A stretch of DNA of 64,000 bases, from positions 1 through 64,000 of the forward strand of contig JADDOH010002652.1 in assembly GCA_016648135.1 (NCBI GenBank), written 5' to 3'. The position numbers and the translations under genes were made by a program. This document shows positions 1 to 10,059 of the stretch, piece after piece. Position 1 is the stretch's first letter. Each line of letters starts with the position of its first letter. The notes below the pieces were generated by a model that was not told where the DNA came from, did no database searches, and was given only the letters and a program-made list of their open reading frames with translations. The stretch comes from Agrypnia vestita (taxonomy: Eukaryota > Arthropoda > Insecta > Trichoptera > Phryganeidae).

Positions 1-2
1 AA

Positions 3-161
3 CTTCTGCAAAGGAAAAAATTCAACTCCGATGGGGCAGTCCAAACCGCCTTCAAAGATTTTATTGATTCCCGTCCGAATGGTTTTTTTAGTAAAGGGAT
101 CGATGAACTACCTATGAGATGGCAAAAGTGCATAGATAGCAATGGTACAAACTTTGATTAA
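3..161 (+). CDS. Mariner-family transposase, C-terminal fragment (5' end outside window)
   Basis: An open frame of 52 codons runs from the window edge to TAA at 159-161 with no internal stop. It reads like the end of a Tc1/mariner DDD/E transposase: a lysine/phenylalanine start (RKKFNSD), a helix with DFIDSRPNGFFSKGIDELP, then RWQKCIDSNGTNFD before the stop. Mariner proteins typically end with a similar 'K.I..L..RW.KCI...G.YF' pattern. The catalytic residues would lie upstream and cannot be seen. The frame is cleaner than the other mariner relics in this window, so this copy may be younger. No terminal inverted repeat was recognised downstream. Family assignment is by remembered consensus, not a search. 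Confidence 0.75.
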   Translation, partial: LLQRKKFNSDGAVQTAFKDFIDSRPNGFFSKGIDELPMRWQKCIDSNGTNFD

Positions 162-784
162 ATAAATATATTATAATAAAAAAAAATCGGCTTTATGTTC
201 CTCCCATACTAAACGCCAATTTCATATGTAAGGACCTAATAATTGAAATAATGACCAGATCATGTCGAAAATATTTTAATAATATAATAGTAGTAGTCAC
301 TCACTTCAATATACGTAAATGTTTGAAGTTTCAGAGCTCTAGCTAGTGGTGAAAAATAATGAAAGATTCTACCACAAACACAAAGAGAGTTGAATAAAAG
401 CACGTAAAAAGATTGAAGGGTTATTGCTAATATCTAAACATGATGACTATCTGCCTGTCTTTCTCTAACACATTCTATAGATTTGACCAATTTAATCCAA
501 ATTTTGAATTGTTACTCTTTAGGACCTCGCGCAAAACATAGGATCAAAAGTTAGTGTGATGTTTTTACATCTTAATGTATTGCTAGTGAAATACTGGCGC
601 CAATTCGCACATTTATTTCGGTAAAATAAAACAATATATAGGTAATACAATTGGTTTTTCCCGCAATCGTATGTCTCTCCAAGCTAGCCCGTTAATCTGC
701 AATGGCGGTGCACCATTCTGTACCTGCTGTCTCCCGCGACCGGCACACCCGTACATACGTATCTACCTCGATTGCATTGCAGTT
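162..784. other. AT-rich stretch, nothing recognised
   Basis: The left part may be the 3' untranslated end of the mariner copy. A slightly GC-richer patch at about 690-770 has no recognisable coding frame. Confidence 0.5.
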
Positions 785-965
785 AGATAAACAGAAGGCA
801 AATTTTTAAAAAATAAATAGAGATGCGAACATGGAATACGTATCTCATCAATATTCTTACTATTTTCAAATTAAGCTAAGCGCTTGTACTAGAACTAACT
901 TTATGGTATTTTGGAATGGGGCTCGAACCACTAACCACTGGATCACCAAGGTGTGTTATAGCCAC
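785..965 (-). mobile_element. SINE family 1, tRNA-derived, copy 1
   Basis: Read on the minus strand this copy has a tRNA-like head with a box-B-like GGTTCGAGCCCC (around 910-921), then a shared body containing AAGCGCTTAGCTTA and GAAAATAGTAAGAATATTGATG. It ends in TTCGCATCTCTATTTATTTT, giving a T-rich/A-rich tail. The same body and tail recur at 2190, 16935, 25370, 34895, 46845 and 48650 in both orientations, which supports a dispersed RNA-polymerase-III SINE. The family is not one I can name. Confidence 0.75.
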
Positions 966-1470
966 CATACCAAAAAACTACTTTAGTTACCAATGTTTAT
1001 TAAATTTTAACTTTAATCTGCCTCCAATTCACCCAAATGGCGAACTGAACATTAACAATCAATGAACTGACATTTGACGTAGACATAAAGTAAGAAGTTG
1101 AGTATGAGTAGTTGAATATTGAAACCTACCTAACGCCATTAACTACTTTTTCAAAATAAAACATTTTAATAACATAACGTAAATGAAATTTGTACATTTC
1201 AACATTTAAAATGGAGTTAAGTACATTTTGAAACCAAGGTAATGTATTTAGGTTGCTTTTGAAATTTAATTTAAATTGAGGATTAAGGTTGATTTTGAAG
1301 TTCAAGGAAATAAATATACTCATTACATTGTGTAAAATATTGTTAAATGTTTTAGAAATCTTAATTTCAAATCTAAAACAAATAAAAATGGTAGATCTGA
1401 GGGATTGTGTGTGCACGGGGATTATGAAAGCTGAGAATCGTCTTCAAAGAATAGTGGCACAAACGCGTAT
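966..1470. other. AT-rich stretch, nothing recognised
   Basis: Overlapping short frames lie on both strands here (1126-1416 minus, 1289-1474 plus) but have low-complexity composition and no family features, so they are taken as chance. Confidence 0.5.
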
Positions 1471-1860
1471 TTGAATTGAAAATCTCCTCCGAGGACACGG
1501 GCCTCTCGCCATATTCCGCGGATGATCGTCCGCAGAAGAATCAGAAGTCACACTGAACATCCCGCCCTCACTGACTCGGCGTTTCCCGCTAGCAATTCCA
1601 CCGGTTATTTCCTCCGGCGAGCCTTATTTGGTTCCACGACGAGCCGATTACCATTCAGACCTCATACCTGTATTTTTTCCTCCCAGCGACATGCTGCCGC
1701 CTCCTGAAATGGAGCCTGGGCGGCCGTCAGCTATTCCAACATGGCATCGTGAATCGGATAAGTGCATTATTGCACTTTTTCGATTTTAGTATGCACGCGT
1801 GTTACAGCATCGATTGCATTCCCGGGCCGATAGAGCAAATTACTGTTTCTTGTGCTCCTT
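1470..1860. promoter_or_regulatory. GC-richer single-copy-looking island (candidate regulatory DNA)
   Basis: About 390 bp clearly richer in G+C than its surroundings, with no repeat resembling others in this window and no convincing coding frame (the 61-codon frame at 1522-1707 has no recognisable feature). Such islands in AT-rich insect intergenic DNA often coincide with conserved enhancers. That role here is inference from composition only. Confidence 0.3.
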
Positions 1861-2189
1861 GCTCCGTCGCTAAATGATGACGGGCTAAGATGTAAAGGAA
1901 TCATAATATCAAGACGGAAATAAGATCTTAAGGCAAGAATGCATTAAATCATATTTATGACTTAATAATTTCCACATGAAGCCACTATTCTAGATTTTAA
2001 TCGCGTAATTTCATCTGATAGCCGTTTATGAAAATAATAAGGTAGATATTATGGTATGAATGACAGTTAGTTAGTTTTTGTATGTTTTACTTTTCTAATG
2101 TTTTTATTTGGGAAATCAAACAGCTCGTTAATAATATATTTTTTTAAATATATAGAGTATATAGAGAATAATATATAGAGTAATATATA

Positions 2190-2375
2190 AAGTTTTTTTT
2201 TAATATATAGAGATGCGAACCCGAAATACGTGTAGCTATTTTTGTTTACATACTATATTCTTATTGTTTTCAAATTAAGCTAAACGCTTGCGCCATAAAA
2301 ATAGGACTAATTTGCTGATGTCTCAGAATGGGGCTAGAACCATTGACTATTGGATCATTAGGTGAGTTATTAATT
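2190..2375 (-). mobile_element. SINE family 1, copy 2
   Basis: A minus-strand copy of the family at 785-965. It keeps the tail (ATAGAGATGCGAAC on the plus strand), the AAATTAAGCTAAACGCTTG body and the tRNA-like head (GGGGCTAGAACCA, a decayed box B). A roughly 15-bp insertion interrupts the tail-proximal part. Confidence 0.7.
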
Positions 2376-4555
2376 TATAAAGAAAACTGTTTAAAATACT
2401 ATAAAAAAATTGAGCGAGTCTTACAGTAGTCGCAAATGATGTGCAACATCTTTTCTCAGTAACGCTTCGTTCGTTTCTCAGTAACGCTCAGTAACGACTC
2501 GAGTTCAGTAACGAGTCGTTACTAAAGTCGGTAAGGAAGTCTGCGGCTTCCAATGAACCTAGCGTAAAGATGTTCCGCATCAAAAATTTCAAAATAATTT
2601 ATTTATTCATACTCGCAAATCGTGAAATGAAATATGTATAAAGTTTTTGTATTTTTGTTGTAGGTTCTAATTTTATTTATTAATTTTTTATATACTTCTG
2701 TATTTATGTTCACACGCTGTATAAAACTGGCACGTGCCTAGTCACGCAGCAAGTATGCAGTTCAATAATGTATTCATATATGCAACAACATAAATAAATT
2801 ATCCATATTTGGGTTTAAACATGTTTTGATGAAAACATGGGTTAACTGGTTGTTGCTGAATATTTTTTATTTTTTATGTTTTATTTTTTAACTTATGCAG
2901 TCATATCAGTTCTGTCCTAGGGAGAAATTATAACTTGGAAATAGCGTTGCAAAATTTAAAGACAGCATTTTATAAATTACAAAGTTATTTGACGGGTTCG
3001 GTGGAATCGATGCGGTCTTAATTTTTAAGGAATATAACATATTTAGGTACTAGAATCTACTATACTAGTAATATTTGAGTGCTTTTAATGGTTTTGGCTT
3101 CGGCATACTATTATACTAAGATAATCTTAGTTCAATCAGATATCCATGACGTATAATAATAGTAATAAACGAATAGTAATTATACAAATATTTTTACTGG
3201 AAATTAAAAGTTTTCAAATTCATTATGCACTCATCCATTATATATTCAAATTGATATTGCATCATAATAATAATAGGTATATTATTATTTTGATGCACAC
3301 ACGAGCGATAAATCTAAATTTACGTCCGTGATGAATTCCCAGATGACGTCGTGCCTGAAAATAACTAGAATTCGAAACACTGATTTTCATTTTCATTGAT
3401 TTTTCAGAAAAGCACACAATTGGGTCTAGCGGAGAGTTAGAAAATAGAATATTGACGGTGCATGGTAACTACGACAGCATTTTTTAGAAATAGTTAACAG
3501 CTTAACTAGTGAAAAAACCAATAGATGTCACATGATGTACGGAATAATGTACAACATTTTAAAATAATTTAATAATGTTAAATACTGCTAAATATAATCA
3601 GACGACCGGACTAGAATCCTTGAGAAACACATTGTGCGTAATTATGCATCAAAATTATTTCTCAATTGACACTCACGAAAGTGCCCCAAGGCTGGTTGAA
3701 TGGCATTATCATACTGCCGCATTGTTCCTTTACATTATCTGTCTGTGCTGAAATCATGATTTTTATCCTAATTTTTATTTTTATTATACGATTTTTGGAG
3801 CAGAACGCACGATTTTTTCAAATTTTTGACAATTTACTACAATCCCCAAATGACAATAATTTCGAACGTCCGTCCGTAACTTCCTATCCAATCTCGCTCA
3901 TATAAAATTTGTACGATATCAAAATTGTATTAATTAAATTAAAATCATTGATTTTTTTTTATATTTCAGCATTATAAGAATTAAAACTAATATGTGTATC
4001 CATTACTATATCGCATATGGTATTGGTATTAATCATTAATATATAATATATAATTCTCTATTTAATAACGTCCGTCATTAACGCTACCACATGACTTAAA
4101 TAATAATAACGTATAAGAAGCAAAAGAAGCATAAGTTTATATTTAATAATGTCCATCACTAAGGTTACCAAGACGCTACGCTACTCTAGATGGCGCTGTT
4201 CTCACAGCCCTAACTGTCGGCCGAAATACATATATAGTTAAAGTAAGTCGTTATGTAGTAAAAGTGACGGATTATAGCTAGTAATATATTTTCGATACGA
4301 CCGAAGGTAATATTGTGCCCCACATCAGGATAATACAATTTTCCACCGTGGCTACCGCGTTATCGATTAGGCGCGTTACATTTACCACAATTAGTCTTGT
4401 GAATCAAAATGTTGTGAATGCAAATCCTCTCCCATTTCACGCATGTGCTCAGATTATAATTACCTTTTGAATTCAATAGATATTTTTAATACTAAATATG
4501 AAGAGTGATAAATTTAATTGTGGGAGACATTTAACTATTTTATTCTGTATTTTGT
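2376..4555. other. AT-rich intergenic DNA with a small CAGTAACG repeat
   Basis: No gene recognised. At 2457-2522 the octamer CAGTAACG occurs four times, and 2491-2501 with 2512-2522 form a perfect 11-bp inverted repeat (GTAACGACTCG). The 79-codon frame at 3666-3905 starts with a KVPQG string that recalls reverse transcriptase, but nothing around it supports that. Confidence 0.45.
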
Positions 4556-5175
4556 CTTATCAAGCAATTATGTCTCCCTGTTGGAAGACCAAATAAAATA
4601 AAAAATCGGTATCTGCCATTGGCGACAGCCGATTGTGGACACCAATGACCGCGCAGCGGTTACTACCAGCCACGAAGCGGCCACTATAGTAGACCACGTT
4701 GTCAAGCAGTGAGAAAATAGCAATGGCCGCGCAGCGGCCATCAATAGCCGCATACCGGGTACCATCGGCCGCGCAGCGGCCTAGACAGCCGCCCGCAGGG
4801 CCTAGCAGCAAGAAATCGGCGATAGCCGATTGCTTAACTGCTAGTATATATAAATTATAGTTACCAAAATACATACGTATGAATTAAATACATAAAACTC
4901 AAATACAAAATCAACAATACAAGAAACAATATAAAAAATTACCAAAATCAAAATAAGTCTCTTTTATTTAGTAATATTTTCATTAATTCTGTCTTTTGCC
5001 CTTTTTTATTAATGTCCTTTTTGACATGACATGAGATTTTATTAAATATTTTTGGTATGAAATATTTTAGTGTTCTTTGTCCATACTTATTTTTGACCTT
5101 CGGTATTCGTAGTCCTTCTTTAACCGTAAATCTGGTACTATGTTTATGAATCAATCTTATATGTCCCATCTTCAT
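4556..5175 (-). mobile_element. LINE B, C-terminal domain end and hairpin-rich 3' region
   Basis: The minus-strand frame 5175-4948 (75 codons) reads as the tail of a non-LTR retrotransposon polyprotein: IHKHSTRF, then IPKVKNKYGQRTLKYF and PKIFNKI, the usual 'H.hsTR ... G..s..y..P.ifN.i' layout. It is separated from the rest of the same element (6206-7600) by LINE A. Downstream on the minus strand (4832-4600) is a very GC-rich 3' region with several perfect hairpins, followed by an A/T-rich end. The 104-codon frame across that region (4560-4874) is an artefact of the repeated hairpin sequence, not a convincing protein. Confidence 0.65.
4603..4832. repeat. Cluster of GC-rich hairpins with core CCGCGCAGCGG
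   Basis: The core CCGCGCAGCGG appears intact at 4649-4659, 4726-4736 and 4769-4779, and as a variant (CCACGAAGCGG) at 4670-4680. Flanking bases extend the perfect dyads, for example TGGCCGCGCAGCGGCCA at 4724-4740. Outer hairpins AATCGG...CCGATT bound the cluster at about 4603-4633 and 4814-4831. The cluster sits where LINE B's 3' region should be. Confidence 0.8.
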
Positions 5176-6218
5176 AATAATAGAAGGATAACTTATATAG
5201 CGCCGTTTTCGCGAATACGCACCTCAAGGGCGCTTTACACAGAAAAATTATTATCTTACAAAACAAGTTACTGCTAGAAAATAAAAAAAACTTATTTAAT
5301 ATTACTTATTCACTAGGTGGCATACAAGAAATGGAATTAAAATTGAGTGCTATTATAGTTGGGAGTGCCTGAAAGAATTAGGTGTTTTCGCGGAGTGCAC
5401 AATAGGAGTGGAAAACTTTAGCTAGCGTTGTTGTGGTCAGATTCTATAGGTTTTTTATAGGATTGTCTAAATAAATGAGTCTTAAGTTGTTTTTTGAACT
5501 GTGGTAAGCTGTCTAGTGTAAGTTTATCAGGTAGTTTGTTTCATAACTTTGGTCCAGCCACCGCGAAAGCACGATCACCGAAATTAGTTTTGTGGACGCG
5601 ATTTACTTCAGCTAACCTATTGTATTAGATGTTGATGCCGAGTGTTAGTTGTCTATTATTTGCAGAGAATAGAATGCAGAAGTCGGTTATGTATTGAGGG
5701 GCCATGTTGTGAATAGCCTTAAATATTGTAAGGCAAAGCTTATATTCAATCCTCTCTGGACATCAAAGCCAGTGAAGGTTTTGAAGATGGTTTGAGATGT
5801 GCGCAAACTTTGAAACGCCGGTAATGAGTCTTGCGGCGGCATTAAATGCAGACTGCAATTTGTTTATTTCCTGTTTCGGGAGATGAGCGTAGATACCATT
5901 ACAGTAGTCTAAGCGAGAGATAACGTATGCATTTATTAGTGATTTTGTTGCTTCTGTTGGGATGCTTTTGCGAATAGATTTAATGCGGCGTAAATGATAG
6001 AAGGCAGAGCTGGTTGTGCTATTAATTTGTTTACTAAGAGACAAGCTTGAATCCAAGTAGACTCCAAGTAGTTTGACATTAGTTTTGGGAATTATGTCAA
6101 TATTTGAAATAGAGAGTGGGAGTTTTTCCAACAGGTGTTGGCGTCTTTGGGTAGCTGTCCAAAGGAACTCAGTTTCGGTCGGGTTAAGTTTCGATATCGT
6201 GTAATTAGTTTGTACCAA
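5176..6218 (-). mobile_element. LINE A (CR1/L2-like), 5'-truncated, inserted in LINE B
   Basis: The minus-strand frame 6218-5763 (151 codons) covers the end of reverse transcriptase and the thumb: KLNPTETEFLW, then VKLLGVYLDSSLSL, FYHLRRIKSIRKSI, and SRLDYCNGIYAHLP...LQSAFNAAARLITG. These are hallmarks of CR1/L2-group LINEs. Beyond it, in another frame, comes the typical C-terminal block (RAFAVAGPKL, a stop where W is expected, NKLPDKLTLDSLPQFK, THLF) at about 5570-5450. The 3' end carries GAAAACGGCGCTATATAAG and an ATT-rich tail at 5186-5172, like the microsatellite ends of this group. It is 5'-truncated at about 6218, frameshifted, and dead. Confidence 0.85.
5186..5213 (-). repeat. LINE A 3' terminus, inverted match to 8584-8612
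   Basis: GGATAACTTATATAGCGCC on the plus strand matches the reverse complement of 8612-8584 with about three mismatches over 28 bp. It is either the same LINE 3' end in opposite orientation or a terminal inverted repeat of a larger element. Confidence 0.6.
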
Positions 6219-7600
6219 AAGATAGCATTAATTGGCATAGAGCCTTATTTCTTATATATCTTTCATGTATATCTTTAGTACCACTTTCTTTATTTATTAA
6301 TTTTATTGCCGAATTTTGAATATTTTGGATTTTTATTATATTAGTTTTGCAAGATAGACCCAAACTAGTTATTCCATATCTTATTACCGATTCCGCTAAA
6401 GTTTTCATAGTCTGTATTTGTGGAACATAATATTTAATCTTGTGCATACATCCCAATAAAGTTCTCAATCTCTTTCATACCTTATTTACCTGAATATCCC
6501 ATTTGAAAAATGTATCAATGGTAATACCAAGATATACGTATTCATTACTAATTCAATTTTTTCACAATTATTATGATACATTAATTCCGGAATGCAAGCA
6601 ATCAAAATTATGGGAAATAATATTTATTTGATTAGTCACAGTTATATGAGGTGACCTTACATGCATGACTTTAGTTTTTTTTTGCATTAATAACTAACCA
6701 AACCCTTAAAACCTAAACCCATATCATGAGACCATTTAAGCAAAGCATTATAGTCTTCTTGCATACAATTTTCCACCGAGCTTACATCCTTGTGGGAAAT
6801 TACAAGAGCAGTATCATCAGCATACACAAAATGCTTAGCATACTTAAAGATTTTTGACATAGTAGATACATAAATAATATACAGTAATGGACCAAGAATA
6901 GATCCCTGGGGCACCCCAATATTACTAAGTTTTGGATTACTAAAAGTGTCTTTAATTTTTACTAAAATTTCTCTATTTGTTAAGTAATCCACTAGGACTT
7001 CAATTAAATTTCCACCTATGCCAATGCTTCTAAAGATTGTTTTGAGTGTTTCCCGATTTATTGTATCGAATGCTTTAGAGTTATCTATGAATAGTCTAAT
7101 GACATGATTTATGTCATTTAATTCTGAATTTACATGGTTTGAAAATTTTTCCATGAGAATTTCTGTACTTTTGTGTTTTTGAAATCCATACTGATTCGGA
7201 TCTAAATGTTAAACTTTATTAGGTAATTGTAGATTTTAGTACGCAAAATTTTTTCGAAAATTTTTTCAATAGCAGGCAGTATACATACGGCCTACAATTA
7301 GTATATTCATCATGCTTCCCCCCTTTATAGATTGGTCTTATAATTCTTATTTTTAACATTCCTGGGATTTCATGCTGTGTCAAGATAGTATTTATAAGAT
7401 GAACAATCACGGTACCTAGCACATTTATATTTTTTCAATCTCACCCATGCGTATACCATCAATACCTGGCATATGAGTAAGTTTCATACCCCTTACTACT
7501 TCTATGACATCACTCAGAGACGCTTTAGAGATTAACAAAATCTGTGGTTGATCTACCAAAGAAAAATCTGACAATTTATGTTCACCAACTTATAACTTCA
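6206..7600 (-). pseudogene. LINE B reverse transcriptase, broken by frameshifts
   Basis: Minus-strand frames in order: about 7490-7430 with MPGIDGIRMGEI; 7422-7219 with IPGMLKIRIIRPIYKGG and CRP; 7154-6687 with the palm motifs LFIDNSKAFDTIN (first catalytic Asp), GVPQGSILGPLLY and FVYADDTAL (catalytic YADD intact); then 6468-6205 with the thumb and connection (CMHKIKYYVPQ, ESVIRYGITSLG, IQNSAIKLI). The order and motifs identify a non-LTR reverse transcriptase. Frame changes near 7200, 6680 and 6480 inactivate it. The C-terminal domain is interrupted by LINE A and resumes at 5175. The endonuclease part is not seen, so the element is 5'-truncated or has decayed upstream. Confidence 0.88.
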
Positions 7601-7788
7601 TTAACCGGAGAAACCAATATAATGTTCGTGGATCGTAGTTGACAAAAACTAACACGTTCGTATCTCGGAAAGATTAATTAAGTAGTTAATAAATTTTATC
7701 TATTATAGGTTAAAATATTTTATATAATAGTTAGATAAAAATAAATTTACTTTGGTAGAAAGCAATAACTTTGTGGTTTGACATATTA
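7601..7788. other. AT-rich spacer
   Basis: No gene recognised between the LINE and the foldback. Confidence 0.5.
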
Positions 7789-7985
7789 AAATAAATAAAA
7801 ACACTTTACTTTGTATTAAACCATGATTTATTGTCGTGCCAACCGGTTTCGCTTAAACTTAAGCTTCATCAGGGCAACTTAACAACTGTTATTAAGTTGC
7901 CCTGATGAAGCTTAAGTTTGAGCGAAACCGGTTGGCACGACAATAAATCGTGGTTTAATACAAAGTAAAGTGTTTTTATTTATTA
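7789..7985. mobile_element. Foldback element with hammerhead-like arms
   Basis: Arms 7789-7881 and 7893-7985 (93 bp each) are inverted copies with about three mismatches around an 11-base loop, so the transcript or single strand would form one long hairpin. Each arm holds, in its own sense direction, CTGATGA (7902-7908 in the right arm), a five-pair hairpin (7910-7923), GAAA (7924-7927) and ACCGGUU. See the separate ribozyme entry. No coding capacity. The outer ends are A/T-rich (ATAAATAAAAACAC), and no clear target duplication was seen. Confidence 0.85.
7896..7940 (+). ncRNA. Hammerhead ribozyme-like motif (type I layout), right arm
   Basis: Proposed parts: stem I 5' strand UGCC (7898-7901), core CTGATGA (7902-7908), stem II GCTTA/TGAGC with loop AGTT (7910-7923), GAA then the self-complementary hexamer ACCGGU (7927-7932) as a minimal stem III, a U as the cleavage-site base (7933), and GGCA (7934-7937) as stem I 3' strand. 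This matches the order seen in type I hammerheads of Penelope-like elements and Schistosoma satellites. An extra A after CTGATGA and a GUU site make activity uncertain. The left arm (7878-7838, minus strand) has the same motif with fully paired stem II. Confidence 0.45.
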
Positions 7986-8130
7986 AAAATAAATTTTATA
8001 AATTAGAAAATGTGTTTTAAGCAAATTGAATTTTATTAATATCTAAACAAATCTTTTTGCAAATAGTTACTTTCAAAATTTATTTTCACATTCGTTCTTA
8101 ATAATTAGTTATTCCACTCCCGTTTTTTTT
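7986..8130 (+). repeat. Dispersed repeat R, copy 1
   Basis: The sequence AAATCTTTTTGCAAATAGTTA followed by TTATTCCACTCCC, with surrounding bases, matches 10795-10945 in the same orientation with moderate divergence. It adjoins the foldback here and a hairpin at 10723-10762 there. Family unknown. Confidence 0.6.
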
Positions 8131-9004
8131 TTTTTTTTTAATGTCTATACTTTTTATATGCTGGTATAGTTCAACGTCTTACAGAAAATAAGTAGTATAT
8201 ATTGAAAAAAAATCAACGTTTCACCCATAATAAATAATATTTTTTAATCAAAATTCAATGAAGAAGACTTCCCCGAAGTTTTTGCTAAAATAAGTCGTTT
8301 TGCAAAAATTTACTCAGTGACACTGTAAGAAACGCCCTTTACGTTCGGATACTTTGAGATATAACGAAAGTTGCTGAGCATTCCCGCGCACATACTCAGG
8401 CCTGCTTCATTGTATCAATGCAGGAACAGATTTCTTCATCTCTATTTATTAGTTAACCGAACTTGTGCATCGAGTCGTTCAGTCAAATGAACAGTTCATT
8501 TTGAGTCGTTTTAATCATTCGACCACCACGATGGACGATGACTTTCCACCGAAACTCCTTCACCAAAAATTTATGTTTAATACTCACGAAAACGGCGCTA
8601 TATAAATTATCCAATTATTATTATTATTACTGAACTAGTAAACATTACCATACGTTCGCTCAGTAAAGTGAACTGTTCGGAAATAACAGTTCGTTCATGA
8701 ATGACCCATCTCTAATATGAGAGACCGTGAACCAAGTTACTATTATTTATGTCTCTATGGGCAATTTCCATTATACCTTGCAGCTTGACATGGACGAAGT
8801 GAAGACTTGATATATGGTTAATGTTTTCAGAGAAACCGTGCAATTTCATTACGTACGAATGTGGGATCTTTACACGTTTTGGACATGCCGGGTTAGTAGC
8901 TCTGTTTTTTCACGTTTTTTATGTAACATTGTTGTTGCGTAAGTTTGTGACGTTTTTACTAAATTAAAAAATATTTTAAATAAGCAAAATACATACGCTA
9001 AACA
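8131..9004. other. Intergenic DNA with short repeat scraps
   Basis: No gene recognised. At 8584-8635 is an inverted match to the LINE A 3' end followed by an ATT microsatellite, probably a very short, separate LINE tail on the plus strand. At 8470-8720 GAACAGTTC-like and TCGTTC-rich motifs recur, which look like degraded transposon DNA. Confidence 0.45.
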
Positions 9005-9317
9005 GGATTATAGTCTCCTTTATACTCGATTGACTCTCAACGTTTTGGCAGTTTTTGAATTCCATGCCTGAACAAATCCGCAGCGTCGTTATTGAAGGAC
9101 ATTGTTGTATTATTGTATGTCAAAAATATAATGGCGCAAGATATGGAAAGTAAGGCAGATGTAGCATAACCTCTCAACCGATCTTTTGAATAATCATTTT
9201 TGTAACATTAACAGTATGCGGAAGGCCATTATTATGTTGAAAAAAATCGCTTGATGCCGGCTTTCCGGTCATTTTTCTTGAACTCGGGCTCAAGGCAGTG
9301 ATTGTTGGCAATAAACC
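9005..9317 (-). pseudogene. Mariner-like transposase relic
   Basis: On the minus strand one frame with several stops reads VYCQQ, then RVQEK, FFQHNNGLPHTVNVTKMI, LPYFPYLAP and a tail FKNCQN. Mariner transposases have QHDNARPH.A around the second catalytic Asp and HPPYSPDLAPSDY around the third. Here both aspartates appear replaced (N in QHNN; L-Y in APLYF) and at least four stops interrupt, so the copy is inactive. The N-terminal half is not recognisable. It differs in detail from the mariner at 22905 and at the window start. Confidence 0.75.
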
Positions 9318-9876
9318 TTAGACGTTATGATTGCATTCCTAGGAAGCAAGTTATAGTGCTATTATTTAATTCATGTCATAAATCCTGGTTAAACTCAAAT
9401 AAAAGGATGTGTTGGGAATGTTATTTTTTTGTACATGACATTCTATAAATTGAAAAATTCATCGATTTTCTCTCGCCATCAATTAGCACAAACTTTCTAT
9501 AAATTGAAAAATTTAGTATGTATTCAGTAAAACAATGCTGTGGCATTAAAGTGACAATGACTTAATATACCAAAAAACATTTCTAAAGCACTCTTGTATG
9601 GGAAAACTTAAATTATTATCGACCCCAGCTACACTGGTATGATGATTAAAATGGATATATTCTCAAGAATCGTAACTTGACCAGTAAAACTTAAATTGTG
9701 AATTTATCATTAAAATTATTGTAAAATTAGTTGTATTAATACATCGGTTATAAAAAAATTAAGTCGAGAATCATTGTATTCAAATGAAAGATGGTTACTA
9801 CTGAATATGGTTACCATTTAAAAGAAAGATTGTTAGTGGTCAGTGTATGTAAGGACTTCTTTTAGTACTTGTCCGG
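9318..9876. other. AT-rich stretch, nothing recognised
   Basis: A short direct repeat (CTATAAATTGAAAAATT) occurs at about 9443 and 9498. No gene recognised. Confidence 0.45.
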
Positions 9877-10032
9877 TTATCGAGTGTTGACGATTACTAG
9901 CAGTTCGCAATAGTCGGAATATGGATTACCCGAAACATTATGATAGATTTTTAAGCCAAGATGTCCTTCGTCTTCCTTTATGCTCACAATTTTGCCTTGA
10001 ATGTTGAGTATTATCGAGTACAATGAGTAAGG
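9877..10032 (-). CDS. Unrecognised coding-like frame (about 50 codons)
   Basis: The minus-strand frame from the ATG near 10032 to TAA at 9877 has balanced composition unlike its A/T-rich surroundings and contains EDEGHLGLKIYHNVSG and NPYSDYCELLVIVNT. I do not recognise a family. The 5' side merges into the dispersed repeat at 10060, so if real it is a truncated exon or transposon fragment. Chance cannot be excluded. Confidence 0.2.
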   Translation of the reverse strand, partial: PYSLYSIILNIQGKIVSIKEDEGHLGLKIYHNVSGNPYSDYCELLVIVNTR

Positions 10033-10059
10033 CATCTGCCTTGAATAATCATTTTTCAA

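Noticed and set aside
3666..3905. KVPQG string as a reverse-transcriptase motif
   Set aside because: No other RT motif at the right distance in any frame; the rest of the frame is hydrophobic low-complexity.
4560..4874. 104-codon minus-strand frame as a protein gene
   Set aside because: It is created by repeated GC-rich hairpins (GRCAA-type repeats), with a second overlapping frame of equal quality.
5186..8612. A single 3.4-kb DNA transposon bounded by inverted repeats
   Set aside because: The inverted ends match a LINE 3' terminus with ATT tails, which explains them better than transposon termini; not excluded.
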